Assembly: GCA_963848045.1 (NCBI GenBank)
Contig: CAWKCC010000004.1
Coordinates: forward strand, 558,001-622,000
Direction: 5' to 3'
Length of the DNA: 64,000 nucleotides
From: CAVUAT01 sp963848045
GTDB taxonomy: Bacteria > Actinomycetota > Thermoleophilia > Solirubrobacterales > 70-9
The position numbers and the translations under genes were made by a program. Below, one piece after another: positions 14,956 through 23,992 of the stretch. The number at the start of each line of letters is the position of its first letter. Position 1 is the stretch's first letter. The notes below the pieces were generated by a model. It was not told where the DNA came from and did not search any database. It saw only the letters and a list, made by a program, of their open reading frames with translations.

Positions 14956-15582
14956 TCAAGAGCCCAGGATGCGGGCCTTCTGCTGCTCGAACTCGGCCTC
15001 GGTGAGCGCGCCGGAGTCGCGGAGCTTGGCGAGCCGCTCGAGCTGGGCGACCGAGTCCTCGTCCGATGACCCTCCGCCCGAAGCCTTCGCGGTGGGCGGC
15101 GCGGCCGCACCGCTCGCCTGGCGCACCTCGCCGCGTGCGGGGCCCGTGGCGGCGCCGTCCCAGTCGATCGCGATCTTCGACCTGTCCTCGGGATCGACCC
15201 TGATCGGCAGGCTGACTCCTGCCCCGAGCGCGGCCGAGGCCGGCACCAGGTACTGATTGGCGACCCGGTAGGCCTCTCGCCCCGCGACGTGGACCTCGAG
15301 GTCGATGTCGAGGTTGAACCACTGGGCGCCGCGCTCGGGCGTGCCCATGCCGACGATCACGCCCTGGCCGGCGATCCCCTCGGCGAGGATGCGCTCGCGG
15401 TCACGCTGGTCGCCCGCCAGCTCCTTGAGCTGCTGATTGGCGTCGCCGACCATGTCCCCCATCTGGGCCATCATCCCCCGCATTCCGGGCTTGTAGCCGG
15501 ACTGCTCCTGCTGTTGCTCCTGGAGCTGCTTGGCCTGCTTGGTGATGCCCGCCACGTCCTTGATGCCCTTGAACAGGCCCAC
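14956..15582 (-). CDS. SHOCT domain protein
   Basis: A 208-residue cytosolic protein. Residues 1-70 are helical and Gln/Met-rich (QLQEQQQEQSGYKPGMRGMM), 75-150 look beta-rich, then an Ala/Ser-rich linker leads to a C-terminal SHOCT domain (about 178-206, LAKLRDSGALTEAEFEQQKA). SHOCT is a short oligomerisation or targeting domain of uncertain role. GTG 15582 has GAGGAAAG upstream. It lies 163 bases after thrC and heads the sub-cluster that runs into thrB. Confidence 0.75.
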   Translation of the reverse strand: MGLFKGIKDVAGITKQAKQLQEQQQEQSGYKPGMRGMMAQMGDMVGDANQQLKELAGDQRDRERILAEGIAGQGVIVGMGTPERGAQWFNLDIDLEVHVAGREAYRVANQYLVPASAALGAGVSLPIRVDPEDRSKIAIDWDGAATGPARGEVRQASGAAAPPTAKASGGGSSDEDSVAQLERLAKLRDSGALTEAEFEQQKARILGS

Positions 15583-15745
15583 GTCTTCTCGCTTTCCTCG
15601 GCGCCGGTGAGTTGGCGCGCATCTTACGCCGCCCGGCCCCTGATCCGGGCCGTCGACGTGAAGGGGGCGCCTCAGCCGGCGATCTTCGAGGCCACCCGCC
15701 TGCCGCTGCGGATCGCGCCTATGCCGGGCGAGGCGAGCGCGCCCC

Positions 15746-16780
15746 CTAATCGAACACGGCCCGCTCGACCGCGGCGACGTCCAGCTCGCAGCCGATCACC
15801 GCCGGCGCCTTGCCGATCGCGATGTCGGGATCCTTGAGGCCGTGGCCGGTGATCGCGCAGACGACGCTCTGCGGGGGCTCCGAGCCCTCCGCGACGGGCA
15901 GGCCATGGGCCAGCAGGCCGGCGACCGAGGCCGCCGAGGCGGGCTCGCAGAAGACGCCCTCGGTGGACGCGAGCAGCCTGTAGGCGTCGAGGATCTGCTC
16001 GTCGCTTACCGCGGCCACCCTGCCGCGCGAGGCCGTGAAGGCGTTCATCGCCTCCTCCCAGCGCGCCGGGTTGCCGATCCGGATCGCCGAGGCGATCGTC
16101 TCGGGATGCTCGATCGGATGCCCCTCGACCAGGGGGGCCGCGCCGGCGGCCTGAAAGCCGTAGAGGATCGGCGCCGCCTCGCGGATCTGGAAGCCGGCCC
16201 ACCAGGCCGTGACGTTGCCCGCGTTGCCCACCGGGACGGCGAGCGCGTCGGGGGGCCCGCCGAGCTCCTCCATCACCTCGAGGGCGGCGGTCGTCTGCCC
16301 CTCGATCCGGTAGGGGTTGACGGAGTTGACCAGCTCGATCGGGTGACGGTCGGCGAGCTCGCGGACGATCTCGAGTGCCTGGTCGAAGTTCCCCTGCAGG
16401 GCGATCACGCGGGCGCCGTGCATCAGGGCCTGCGCGAGCTTGCCGACGGCGATCTTGCCCTCGGGCACGATCACCGCCCCGCGCATGCCCGCGCGAGCGG
16501 CATAGGCCGCGGCGCTCGCCGCGGTGTTGCCGGTCGAGGCGCAGATCACGGCCTCGGCGCCGGCGCCCTTCGCGCGCGAGACCGCCACCGTCATGCCGCG
16601 GTCCTTGAAGCTCCCCGTCGGATTGGCCCCCTCGAACTTGAGATGGACGTCCACCTCCAGCCGATCCGACAGCCCGGCCGCGTGGATCAGGGGCGTCGAG
16701 CCCTCGTTCAGCGTCACGACGGGATCCCCCTCCTGCAGCGAGAGGTGCTCCCGATAGCGCTCGATCAGCGGCTGGGGCAC
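15746..16780 (-). CDS. thrC: Threonine synthase
   Basis: A 344-residue PLP enzyme converting phosphohomoserine to threonine. The PLP lysine is Lys59 in GSFKDRGMT, the phosphate-binding loop is VGNAGNVTAW and the ASTGNTAASAAAYAARAG helix is intact. Length matches the short actinobacterial class (about 350 residues). The GTG start lies two bases after the hom stop, so it is cotranscribed with lysA and hom. Confidence 0.95.
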   Translation of the reverse strand: MPQPLIERYREHLSLQEGDPVVTLNEGSTPLIHAAGLSDRLEVDVHLKFEGANPTGSFKDRGMTVAVSRAKGAGAEAVICASTGNTAASAAAYAARAGMRGAVIVPEGKIAVGKLAQALMHGARVIALQGNFDQALEIVRELADRHPIELVNSVNPYRIEGQTTAALEVMEELGGPPDALAVPVGNAGNVTAWWAGFQIREAAPILYGFQAAGAAPLVEGHPIEHPETIASAIRIGNPARWEEAMNAFTASRGRVAAVSDEQILDAYRLLASTEGVFCEPASAASVAGLLAHGLPVAEGSEPPQSVVCAITGHGLKDPDIAIGKAPAVIGCELDVAAVERAVFD

Positions 16781-16782
16781 CG

Positions 16783-18066
16783 CTAGACGAACTCTTCTTC
16801 GATCACGCGGATCGCTCGCGGTGCCGAGCGCAGGAAGCTGAGCTTGGCGATCTTCTTCAGCGCCGCCTCGAAGCTCTTCTCGGAGACCGGATGCGTGACC
16901 ATCACCAGGCGCGCCTCGTCACCGAGCCCCTTCTGCACGACGCTGCGCACCGAGATCCCGGCGGCGCCGAGGATCTCCGTGATCTTGGCCAGCACCCCCG
17001 GGCGGTCCTCGACCTCGAGATGAAGGTAGAAGGCTGACTCGACGTCCTTGGCGATCTTCAGCTTCGATCGCTCCTCGAACAGCGGCGAGCCGCCCGTGAT
17101 CACCGAGACGACGTCGCCGAGCACCGCCGAGGCGGTCTCGGCCCCGCCGGCGCCGGGCCCCGACATCGTGATCTCGGTGATCGCCGGCGCCTCGACCATG
17201 ACGGCGTTGAAGGGCCCCTCGACCGGAGCCAGGGGATGGCCCGGGTACAGGAAACAGGGAAAGACGCGCACGCTGATCTCGCCCTCGCCGACCCGCTCAG
17301 CCACCCCGAGCAGCTTCAGCGACAGCCCCAGCTCCTTGGCGTAGGCGAGGTCGTCGGGGCTGATCGCCTCGATCCCCTCGTAGGGGACCTGCTCGAGCTC
17401 GACGGGAGCGCCGAAGGCGAGCCGGGCGAGGATCGTCATCTTGGCCGCGGCGTCGGCGCCGCCGACGTCGTCGCTCGGGTCTGCCTCGGCGTAGCCCAGA
17501 TCCTGGGCCTGCTTCAGGGCCTCCTCGTAGGAGAGGCCGCGCTTGCCCATCTCGCTGAGGATGTAGTTGGTGGTGCCATTGACGATCCCGAAGACCTTCT
17601 CGATCGGGACCGCGCCCAGGCTCTCCTGCACCACGCGGATCACCGGGATCGCGCCGGCGACCGCGGCCTCGAAGCGGAGCTGGGCGCCGCCCTCGCGAGC
17701 CGCCGCCACCAGCTCGGCGCCGTGCTGGGCGACGAGCTGCTTGTTGGCCGTGACCACGTGCCGGCCCTCGCGCAGCGCCCTGGTCACGTACTCGCGCGCC
17801 GGCTCGACGCCGCCCATCAGCTCGACGATCACGTCCGAGGCGGCCAGGATCTCGTCAAAAGAGCCCCGCTTGCGCGACAGCACCCCCGTCACCTGCGGCC
17901 TGCGGCCGCTCACCTCCTCGACCATTCCCGCCCGGTCGTTGAGCAGCTCACGGAAGGCGCCGCCGACGGTCCCCTTGCCGAGGATGCCGACGTAGACGGG
18001 CTTCGCCGCCGCCGTCCCCTCATCCTTGGCCTTGGTCTTGGCCTTTGACTCGGACTTGGCTGCCAT
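16783..18066 (-). CDS. hom: Homoserine dehydrogenase
   Basis: A 427-residue NAD(P)H-dependent reductase of aspartate semialdehyde. It has a Lys/Ala-rich N-terminal extension of about 23 residues, a Rossmann domain (GILGKGTVGGAF), the substrate domain with FGIVNGTTNYIL and DPSDDVGGADAAAK, and a C-terminal ACT domain (about 345-427) expected to give feedback control by threonine. ATG 18066 starts two bases after the lysA stop. The basic N-terminal tail is not typical and may be disordered. Confidence 0.95.
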   Translation of the reverse strand: MAAKSESKAKTKAKDEGTAAAKPVYVGILGKGTVGGAFRELLNDRAGMVEEVSGRRPQVTGVLSRKRGSFDEILAASDVIVELMGGVEPAREYVTRALREGRHVVTANKQLVAQHGAELVAAAREGGAQLRFEAAVAGAIPVIRVVQESLGAVPIEKVFGIVNGTTNYILSEMGKRGLSYEEALKQAQDLGYAEADPSDDVGGADAAAKMTILARLAFGAPVELEQVPYEGIEAISPDDLAYAKELGLSLKLLGVAERVGEGEISVRVFPCFLYPGHPLAPVEGPFNAVMVEAPAITEITMSGPGAGGAETASAVLGDVVSVITGGSPLFEERSKLKIAKDVESAFYLHLEVEDRPGVLAKITEILGAAGISVRSVVQKGLGDEARLVMVTHPVSEKSFEAALKKIAKLSFLRSAPRAIRVIEEEFV

Positions 18067-18068
18067 CG

Positions 18069-19391
18069 CTAGGCGTCCCTCGCCAGCAGGTCGTCCCAGC
18101 TCTCGCGGCGAACCACGATCCGGGCCTCGCCCTCGCGACAGAAGACCACCGGCGGGCGCGGCACGCCGTTGTAGTTGTTGGCCATCGCGTGCCCGTAGGC
18201 GCCGGTCGCCGGCGTCACCAGCACATCGCCGACGCGCGGCGCGACGATCTCGGCGTCGTGCACGATCACGTCGCCGGACTCGCAGTGCATGCCCGCGATC
18301 GTCACGCGGGTGTCGGGGTCCTCGCCGGCGCGGTCTGCGACCAGCGCCTCGTAGCGTGCGCCGTAGAGCATCGGGCGCAGGTTGTCGGACATGCCGCCGT
18401 CCACCGCCACGTAGGTGCGCACTCCGGGGATCTCCTTGACAGTGCCGACCCGGTAGGCGGTTACGCCCGCGTTGCCGACCAGCGAGCGCCCCGGCTCGAT
18501 CAGCACCCGTGGCACGGGGTCGAAGACGCGCCTCACTCCCTCGACCTTGACGCCGACGTAATCGTCCACCGAGGGCGGCTCGTCGCCCTCGAGGTAGGCG
18601 ATGCCGAGCCCGCCACCGATGTTCAGCATCTCGGGCTGCAGGTCCATGGAGCGCGTGAAGTCGGCGAGCACCTCGATCGCCGCCGTGAACGGCTCCAGCT
18701 CGAAGATCTGGGAGCCGATATGGGCGTGCAAGCCGACCAGATCCAGGTTGCCCGAGGCGCGCACCGCCTCGACCGCGCGCTCGGCGAGCCCGTCGGCGAG
18801 CCCGAAGCCGAACTTCGAGTCCTCCTGCCCGGTCTGGATGAAGGAGTGGGTCGACGCCTTGATCCCGGGCGTGATCCGGATCAACACCCGCTGGGGGCGG
18901 TCGAGCAGGCGCTCAGCGCGCTCGATCTCGTCCAGGGAGTCGAGAACGATGTGACCGACCCCGGCCTCGAACGCATAGGCCAGCTCGGCCTCGCTCTTGT
19001 TGTTGCCGTGCATGTGGATCCGTTCGGGCGAAAAGCCGGCGGCCAGCGCCATCCTCAGCTCGCCCCCCGAGGCCACGTCGACCGAGAGGCCCTGCTCGGC
19101 GAGCAGGCGGTAGGCCGCCGTGCAGGGCAGCGCCTTGCTGGCGAACAGCACCTCGTAGTCATCGGTGCGCTCTGCGAAGGCGCGGGTGAAGGCCTGCGCG
19201 CGCGCCCGGATGTCGTCCTCGGCGTAGAGGTACGCGGGCGTGCCGAACTCCTTCGCCAGCTCGACCACGTCGCAGCCCGCGATCTCCAGGTGCCCGCGCT
19301 CGTTGACGCGGGAGCCCAGCGGGTAGACCGGCGAAGCGGTGATCTGGTCGGCGGCGGCCACCGATCCCCGGTTGTAGTCGGATGCGCTCAT
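18069..19391 (-). CDS. lysA: Diaminopimelate decarboxylase
   Basis: A 440-residue PLP enzyme that makes lysine from meso-diaminopimelate. The PLP lysine is Lys86 (FASKA), HGNNKS is intact, and the C-terminal domain carries CESGDVI, with the active-site Cys from the partner subunit. ATG 19391 is preferred; an open frame continues 25 codons upstream into the divergent hydrolase promoter region. It is the first gene of lysA-hom-thrC. Confidence 0.95.
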   Translation of the reverse strand: MSASDYNRGSVAAADQITASPVYPLGSRVNERGHLEIAGCDVVELAKEFGTPAYLYAEDDIRARAQAFTRAFAERTDDYEVLFASKALPCTAAYRLLAEQGLSVDVASGGELRMALAAGFSPERIHMHGNNKSEAELAYAFEAGVGHIVLDSLDEIERAERLLDRPQRVLIRITPGIKASTHSFIQTGQEDSKFGFGLADGLAERAVEAVRASGNLDLVGLHAHIGSQIFELEPFTAAIEVLADFTRSMDLQPEMLNIGGGLGIAYLEGDEPPSVDDYVGVKVEGVRRVFDPVPRVLIEPGRSLVGNAGVTAYRVGTVKEIPGVRTYVAVDGGMSDNLRPMLYGARYEALVADRAGEDPDTRVTIAGMHCESGDVIVHDAEIVAPRVGDVLVTPATGAYGHAMANNYNGVPRPPVVFCREGEARIVVRRESWDDLLARDA

Positions 19392-19465
19392 GGCTGCCAC
19401 CAATTCTGACGGCAACCCGGGCGCAAGGGCGGGCGAGCAGGGGCAGAAGGCCCGGCGCGGCGACA

Positions 19466-20236
19466 ATGCGGGCCGTGGAGCACCCCGCCCCCCGCCGCCC
19501 AGACCGCGAAGGCCGCCACCAGGGGCTGGCCTACGCGCTCTGGCTTCCTGACGAGATCGGTGCGGGCGAGCGCCGTGGCGAGCCCACCCGGCGCCTGCCC
19601 GCGCCGCCCTGGCCCGGAATCGTGATCCTGCACGGCGCCGGTTCCTGCAAGGAGAACCACGCGGACTTCGCCCGCCTGGCGAGCGCCAGCGGCTGGGCCG
19701 CGCTGAGCTTCGACCAGCGCGGCCACGGCGAGAGCGAGGGAGCGATGGGCCCGGAGGCCGTCGGCGACGTGATCGCCATGGCGAGGCTGCTGGGCGCGAC
19801 CAGCGGCGTCGACCCCAGGCGCGTGGCCCTGCGTGGCTCCAGCATGGGGGGCTTCATGGCGATCCACGCCGCGGCGCTCGATCCCGGGTTGGCCGGCGTG
19901 ATCGCGGTCTGCCCGGCGGGGGAACAGCACCTGGCTCGGGGCCTTCGCCGAGGGGAACTGGAGATGCGGGTGGCAGACCCCGTGGCGCTGGAGCTGTGGC
20001 TGTCCGAGAGCGATCTGCGCGGTGCCGTCGAGCGGCTCGCCGGCCGGCCCCTGCTGCTCATGCACGCGGAGGGCGATGAGCAGATCCCCTCGTATTGGTC
20101 CGAGGAGCTGTTCGAGCTCGCAGCCGAGCCGCGGAAGCTCCTGCTGGTGCCCGGCGGCGACCATCGCTCGCTGCAGCACGACGCCGAGCTTCAGGCGGCG
20201 TCGCTCCGCTGGCTCGAGAGAAACCTGGCCCCCTAG
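19466..20236 (+). CDS. Alpha/beta hydrolase
   Basis: A 256-residue serine hydrolase. The oxyanion segment is ILHGAGSCKEN, the nucleophile is Ser126 in GSSMGG, the acid is in the LMHAEGDEQIP strand and the catalytic His is in GGDHRS. The pattern resembles dienelactone hydrolase/prolyl-oligopeptidase-like small hydrolases. ATG 19466 is chosen; GTG nine bases later is possible. Divergent from lysA with 74 bases between. Confidence 0.82.
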   Translation: MRAVEHPAPRRPDREGRHQGLAYALWLPDEIGAGERRGEPTRRLPAPPWPGIVILHGAGSCKENHADFARLASASGWAALSFDQRGHGESEGAMGPEAVGDVIAMARLLGATSGVDPRRVALRGSSMGGFMAIHAAALDPGLAGVIAVCPAGEQHLARGLRRGELEMRVADPVALELWLSESDLRGAVERLAGRPLLLMHAEGDEQIPSYWSEELFELAAEPRKLLLVPGGDHRSLQHDAELQAASLRWLERNLAP

Positions 20237-20261
20237 CTCTGTCCGTGGATCGGACGCCGTA

Positions 20262-21432
20262 CTAGAGGTAGCCGAGCGGGTCCACCGCCGAGCCGTTGAT
20301 TCGCACCTCGAAATGGAGGTGGTCGCCGAAGCAGTGCCCCGTGCAGCCGACGTAGCCCAGGATGGAGCCCTGGCTGATCGACCCCGAGGTGCGGGCGAAG
20401 CTGGACTGATGCGCGTAGCAGGTGGAGAGCCCGCCACCGTGGCTGATGCAGGTGTAGTTGCCATAGCCGCCGTTGGGCCCGGCCAGGACGATCTCACCCG
20501 ACTTGGCGGCACGGATCGGCGTGCCCGCGGGGACACCGATATCGATCCCCTCGTGCATGCGGCCCCAGCGGAAGCCGAAGCCCGAGGTGACCGGGCCGTT
20601 TACCGGCCAGATGAAGCCGGCGGAGCCTCCCCGGATCGGGCCGGCGGGGAGCGTCGAGCCGCCCAGCGCCGCAAGCTGCTCCTCGATCTGCGGCTGAGAT
20701 CTCCGAGAGGTCGCCCTCGAGCTTCTGCTTCTGGTTTCGGACCTCGCCGAGCGCGGAGCGCTGCGCGGAGCGTGCCGAGGCGAGCTCGGCGCTGCGCCGC
20801 TCGAGCTGCGCCCGGGTCCTCTCCAGCTCCTGCTTGCGCGCAGCGATCTGGTCGCGCGCGGCCTTGACCGTCTCGACCGTGGCCCGCATCTCGTCGCGAA
20901 GCTCGCGAACCCTGCCGACGATCGACGAGTCCTGGTCCTCGAGGCGCTGCAGGTACTCGGTCCGCTCCAGCAGCTCGTCGAAGCCGTTGGACTGGAGCAC
21001 CACGGTGAGCAGGTCGGGCTCGCCGGACTTGTAGATGGCGACCAGGCGATCCTCGAGGATCTCCACCGCCCGCCTGAGACGATCGCGGAGCTCGGCCAGC
21101 CTCGCCTGGGCGCTGTCCAGCTCGGCCTCCCTCTTGGCCAGCTCGGCGGCCACGGTCGCCTCCTTGTTGCGCAGCTCGGCGACCTGCCCCTGCAGGGCGG
21201 CGATCCGATCCGAGGCGGCCGAGATCTCGGTGGTCAGGACCCCCTCCCGCTTGTCGACCCGGGAGAGCTTGTCCTCGGTGGCGTTGAGGCGCTCCTGCAG
21301 GCTCTGGGCCGGCGCAACGCCCGCCGCGAAGGCGCCCGCGCAGACCACGCCGGCCGCGCCGAGCAGCGCAGCCAGGAGCCGCGCGCGGCGGCGCGGGGCG
21401 GGATCTCGGGATTGGCGGTGACTCATGGGCAT
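20262..21432 (-). pseudogene. M23 peptidase with coiled coil (EnvC/NlpD-like), frameshifted
   Basis: The first part (from ATG 21432 to about 20697) encodes a signal peptide ending near VAPAQS and a long coiled coil (about residues 45-245). The second part, in another frame (about 20693 to 20262), encodes a complete M23 LytM domain: an IWPVNGPVTSGFG strand, zinc ligands in HEGID, and HLHFEV. The switch falls at about 20688-20700, where one extra base (or two missing) separates GDLSEIS from QIEEQLAAL. Both halves keep family-like sequence and high third-position GC, so the event is recent or a sequencing error. Intact relatives cut peptidoglycan or activate amidases during cell separation. Confidence 0.8.
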
Positions 21433-21576
21433 CGGCAGCTCGAATCAGGGTAGACACGGAGCGCCTGCCCTGTGAGCGTGCACTAACAGTCTGCCCCCTG
21501 GTCAGCGCAGGGTTGCAGGCCGCCCTGCATCGCCCCGCTGCCTGATCGCGGAACGTCCCGTCTCTCCTCGCGCAGG

Positions 21577-21582
21577 TAGCTT
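21577..21582 (+). promoter_or_regulatory. -10 box of leaderless promoter
   Basis: TAGCTT lies seven bases before the GTG at 21590, with no ribosome binding site between. No clear -35 is present. Confidence 0.4.
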
Positions 21583-21589
21583 TGTCCGC

Positions 21590-22996
21590 GTGCGCCCGCC
21601 CCGCCCGCTCGAGTCGGCGATCGACTGGATCCGCCGCGATCTGCCCCAGCGCCTCCGACGGGCGCCCGGGAGCGCCCGGGGCATCGATCCGCGACTGCTG
21701 GCCGGCGGCGCGGGCCTGCTGGCGGCGCTGGCCCTCGGCTGGGCCGTGCTGGCGGGCCCCCTGTCGAGCGACGAGAAGCCCCGGGTCGAGACCCGCGTGG
21801 TCAGCGTCGCCGTGGAGACCGACGACGCCGCCGGGGCGCCCGTGGGGCCGCTGGGGTTTCCCCTTGTGGCCACCCGCAACACCACGCGGGTCGGCGGCCC
21901 CGACCCCGCCTCGGATGCCGCGGCGGTCGCGCTCGCCACCCATCCGCCCTCGCAGCTGGCCCAGCCCGTCGAGGCGGCCGTGCTGGTCGAGGACGAGTCC
22001 CCGTACGCGGGCATCGCGGCCTCGGTGCTGGCGGGACCGCCGCTGCGGGCCCCGATCCTGGTCGGCGAGCGCGACGGCGTTCCCGAGCCGACGGCCGACG
22101 CGCTCGCGAAGCTCGACCCGCGCGGCGGCTCAGGACCAGGCGACGCGGCCGTGTATCGCGTCGGCGACGTGCAGGCGCCCAGCGGCTATGAGTCCCGCAG
22201 CGTCGGGGGCGACTCGCCCGCCGAGATAGCAGACAACATCGACAGGCTGCGCGGGCGCCTGCTCGGCGCTCAGCCCCGGCACATCATCGTCGCCGGCGAC
22301 GAGGATCCGGGCTACGCGATGCCCGCGGCGTCCTGGGCCGCGCGCTCGGGGGACCCGGTCCTGTTCAGCGGCCGCGACGAGGTCCCCGAGGCCACGCTAG
22401 CCGCGCTGCGCCGGCATCGCGGAGTTCCCGTCTACGTGCTCGGCCCTCCCTCGGCGATATCGGCCGCGGCGGTGCGCCAGATCGAGCGCGTCGCGCCGGG
22501 CGCGCAGCGAATCGGCGATCAGGGCAGCGTCGCGAACGCGATCGCCTTCGCCCGCTACTCGGACGGCGGCTTCGGATGGGACATCAACGATCCCGGACAC
22601 GGGATGGTGCTGGCCTCCACCGCACGGCCGCTCGACGCCGCGGCCGCGGCTTCTCTCTCGGCCTCGGGCAAGTGGGGGCCGCTGCTGGTGATCGAGACGC
22701 CGGCGAGACTGCCCGCGGATCTGCGCGAGTTCCTGCTCGACATCAAGCCAGGGTTTCAGGACGACCCCACCCGCGCCGTCTACAACCACGTCTGGCTGAT
22801 CGGCGACAGTGGCGCGATCGGTGGGCGAGTCCAGGCCGAGGTCGACGAGCTGGCCGAGCTCGCCGAGGTCGGCCCCGGGGCGGGCGGCCCCGTGGGCCAG
22901 GCTCCGGGGGCCGGTGCGGGCTTCTCGCAGCCGGGCGGGGCCGAGCCTGAGCCCGAGTCGGCGCCGCAATCCGCTAAGAAGGGGGGAGCGCCATGA
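21590..22996 (+). CDS. Cell-wall-binding repeat (CWB2-type) protein, membrane anchored
   Basis: A 468-residue protein with a single membrane helix at about residues 38-58 and a large external part. The region from about 92 carries the cell-wall-binding repeat 2 pattern (ATRNTTRVGGPDPASDAAAVA), followed by repeat-like alpha/beta units with HIIVAGDEDPGYA, DPVLFSGRDEVP and VYVLGPPSAIS. In other bacteria CWB2 modules bind wall polymers. The last 55 residues are Gly/Pro/Glu-rich. No enzymatic domain is visible. The gene overlaps the next small gene by ATGA. Confidence 0.8.
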   Translation: MRPPRPLESAIDWIRRDLPQRLRRAPGSARGIDPRLLAGGAGLLAALALGWAVLAGPLSSDEKPRVETRVVSVAVETDDAAGAPVGPLGFPLVATRNTTRVGGPDPASDAAAVALATHPPSQLAQPVEAAVLVEDESPYAGIAASVLAGPPLRAPILVGERDGVPEPTADALAKLDPRGGSGPGDAAVYRVGDVQAPSGYESRSVGGDSPAEIADNIDRLRGRLLGAQPRHIIVAGDEDPGYAMPAASWAARSGDPVLFSGRDEVPEATLAALRRHRGVPVYVLGPPSAISAAAVRQIERVAPGAQRIGDQGSVANAIAFARYSDGGFGWDINDPGHGMVLASTARPLDAAAAASLSASGKWGPLLVIETPARLPADLREFLLDIKPGFQDDPTRAVYNHVWLIGDSGAIGGRVQAEVDELAELAEVGPGAGGPVGQAPGAGAGFSQPGGAEPEPESAPQSAKKGGAP

Positions 22997-23280
22997 GCGA
23001 AGCCGAAAGACCCGACCGCCTCGCCACCGCCCATTCGGTGACGATCGCCGACATCCGCGCGCTGGCCGGACCCTCCACCCCGCACTTCGCCCTGCAGGTC
23101 CGCAACCGCATCCAGCGCCTGATCGATCCGCTGCCCGAGGGCGACCCGGTGCGAGCCTACGGCGAGACCCAGATCGCCAAGCTCGTGGAGCTGTCCGGGC
23201 ACACGGGCGACCCCCGAGGCATGGGCCCAGACGACGAGCCGATGCTGCACGACCAGGGCCGCATCAGCGGAGCGCCGTGA
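22993..23280 (+). CDS. Small protein of unknown function, coupled to the wall-binding protein
   Basis: A 95-residue soluble protein (pattern TAHSVTIADIRALAGPSTPHF, then QVRNRIQRLIDPLPEGDPVRAY). No family known to me, no signal peptide, no Cys. Its ATG overlaps the stop of the CWB2 gene (ATGA), so it is translated from the same mRNA, and the metallo-beta-lactamase gene follows after 22 bases. Confidence 0.65.
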   Translation: MSEAERPDRLATAHSVTIADIRALAGPSTPHFALQVRNRIQRLIDPLPEGDPVRAYGETQIAKLVELSGHTGDPRGMGPDDEPMLHDQGRISGAP

Positions 23281-23302
23281 CCGCAGCAAGGGGCGCAGTC
23301 TG

Positions 23303-23971
23303 ATGAAGGAGGTCGCGCCCGGCGTCTGGCGCCTCGACGAGTTTCCCCGCCCGACGATCAACATCTACCTGGCCGGCGACGTGCTGATCGACGCCGGTCG
23401 CCGCTGGGACGAGAGCCGCATCCGCAAGCAGACGGCGGATCGCGAGCTCTCGATGATCGCTCTCACCCATGTCCACCCCGACCACCAGGGCGCGGCCGGG
23501 GCGATCTGCGAGCAGCGCGGCATCCCCCTGGCCTGCCACGTCGACGACGTGGACGCGATGGAGGGTCGGCGCCCGGTCCAGGAGGCCCACGTCGACAACC
23601 CGATCAACAAGCTGATCAAGCGGGTTTGGGAAGGGCCGCCCCACAAGGTCGAGCGCCCTTTCGCCGAGGGTGACGAGATCGCCGGCTTCAGCGTGATCCA
23701 CGCCCCCGGCCACGCCCGCGGCGAGGTGATCTTCTGGCGGGAGTCCGACCGCGTGGCGATCTGCGGCGATGTGATCCGCAACATGAGCTACGCGACGACG
23801 CTGCCCGGGCTGCGCGAGCCCCCCGAGATATTCACGATGGACGTCGCCGAGAACCGCCGCTCGATCCGCAAGCTCGCCGAGCTCCAGCCCGAGATCACCC
23901 TGCCGGGCCACGGCCCCGAGATCGAGGGCCACGCCGGGATCGAGGCCCTCGCCCACAGCGTCGGGGCCTGA
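23303..23971 (+). CDS. Metallo-beta-lactamase fold hydrolase
   Basis: A 222-residue cytosolic protein with the MBL metal motif H56-x-H58-x-D60-H61 (THVHPDH), a later His in HAPGHARGE, Asp in ICGDVI and a final His in LPGHGPEI: the full two-metal ligand set. The compact form resembles glyoxalase II-like hydrolases. The substrate cannot be named. It ends a three-gene plus-strand unit with the CWB2 and small-protein genes. Confidence 0.85.
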   Translation: MKEVAPGVWRLDEFPRPTINIYLAGDVLIDAGRRWDESRIRKQTADRELSMIALTHVHPDHQGAAGAICEQRGIPLACHVDDVDAMEGRRPVQEAHVDNPINKLIKRVWEGPPHKVERPFAEGDEIAGFSVIHAPGHARGEVIFWRESDRVAICGDVIRNMSYATTLPGLREPPEIFTMDVAENRRSIRKLAELQPEITLPGHGPEIEGHAGIEALAHSVGA

Positions 23972-23992
23972 GGCCGACCGAGCCCCGGGCCG

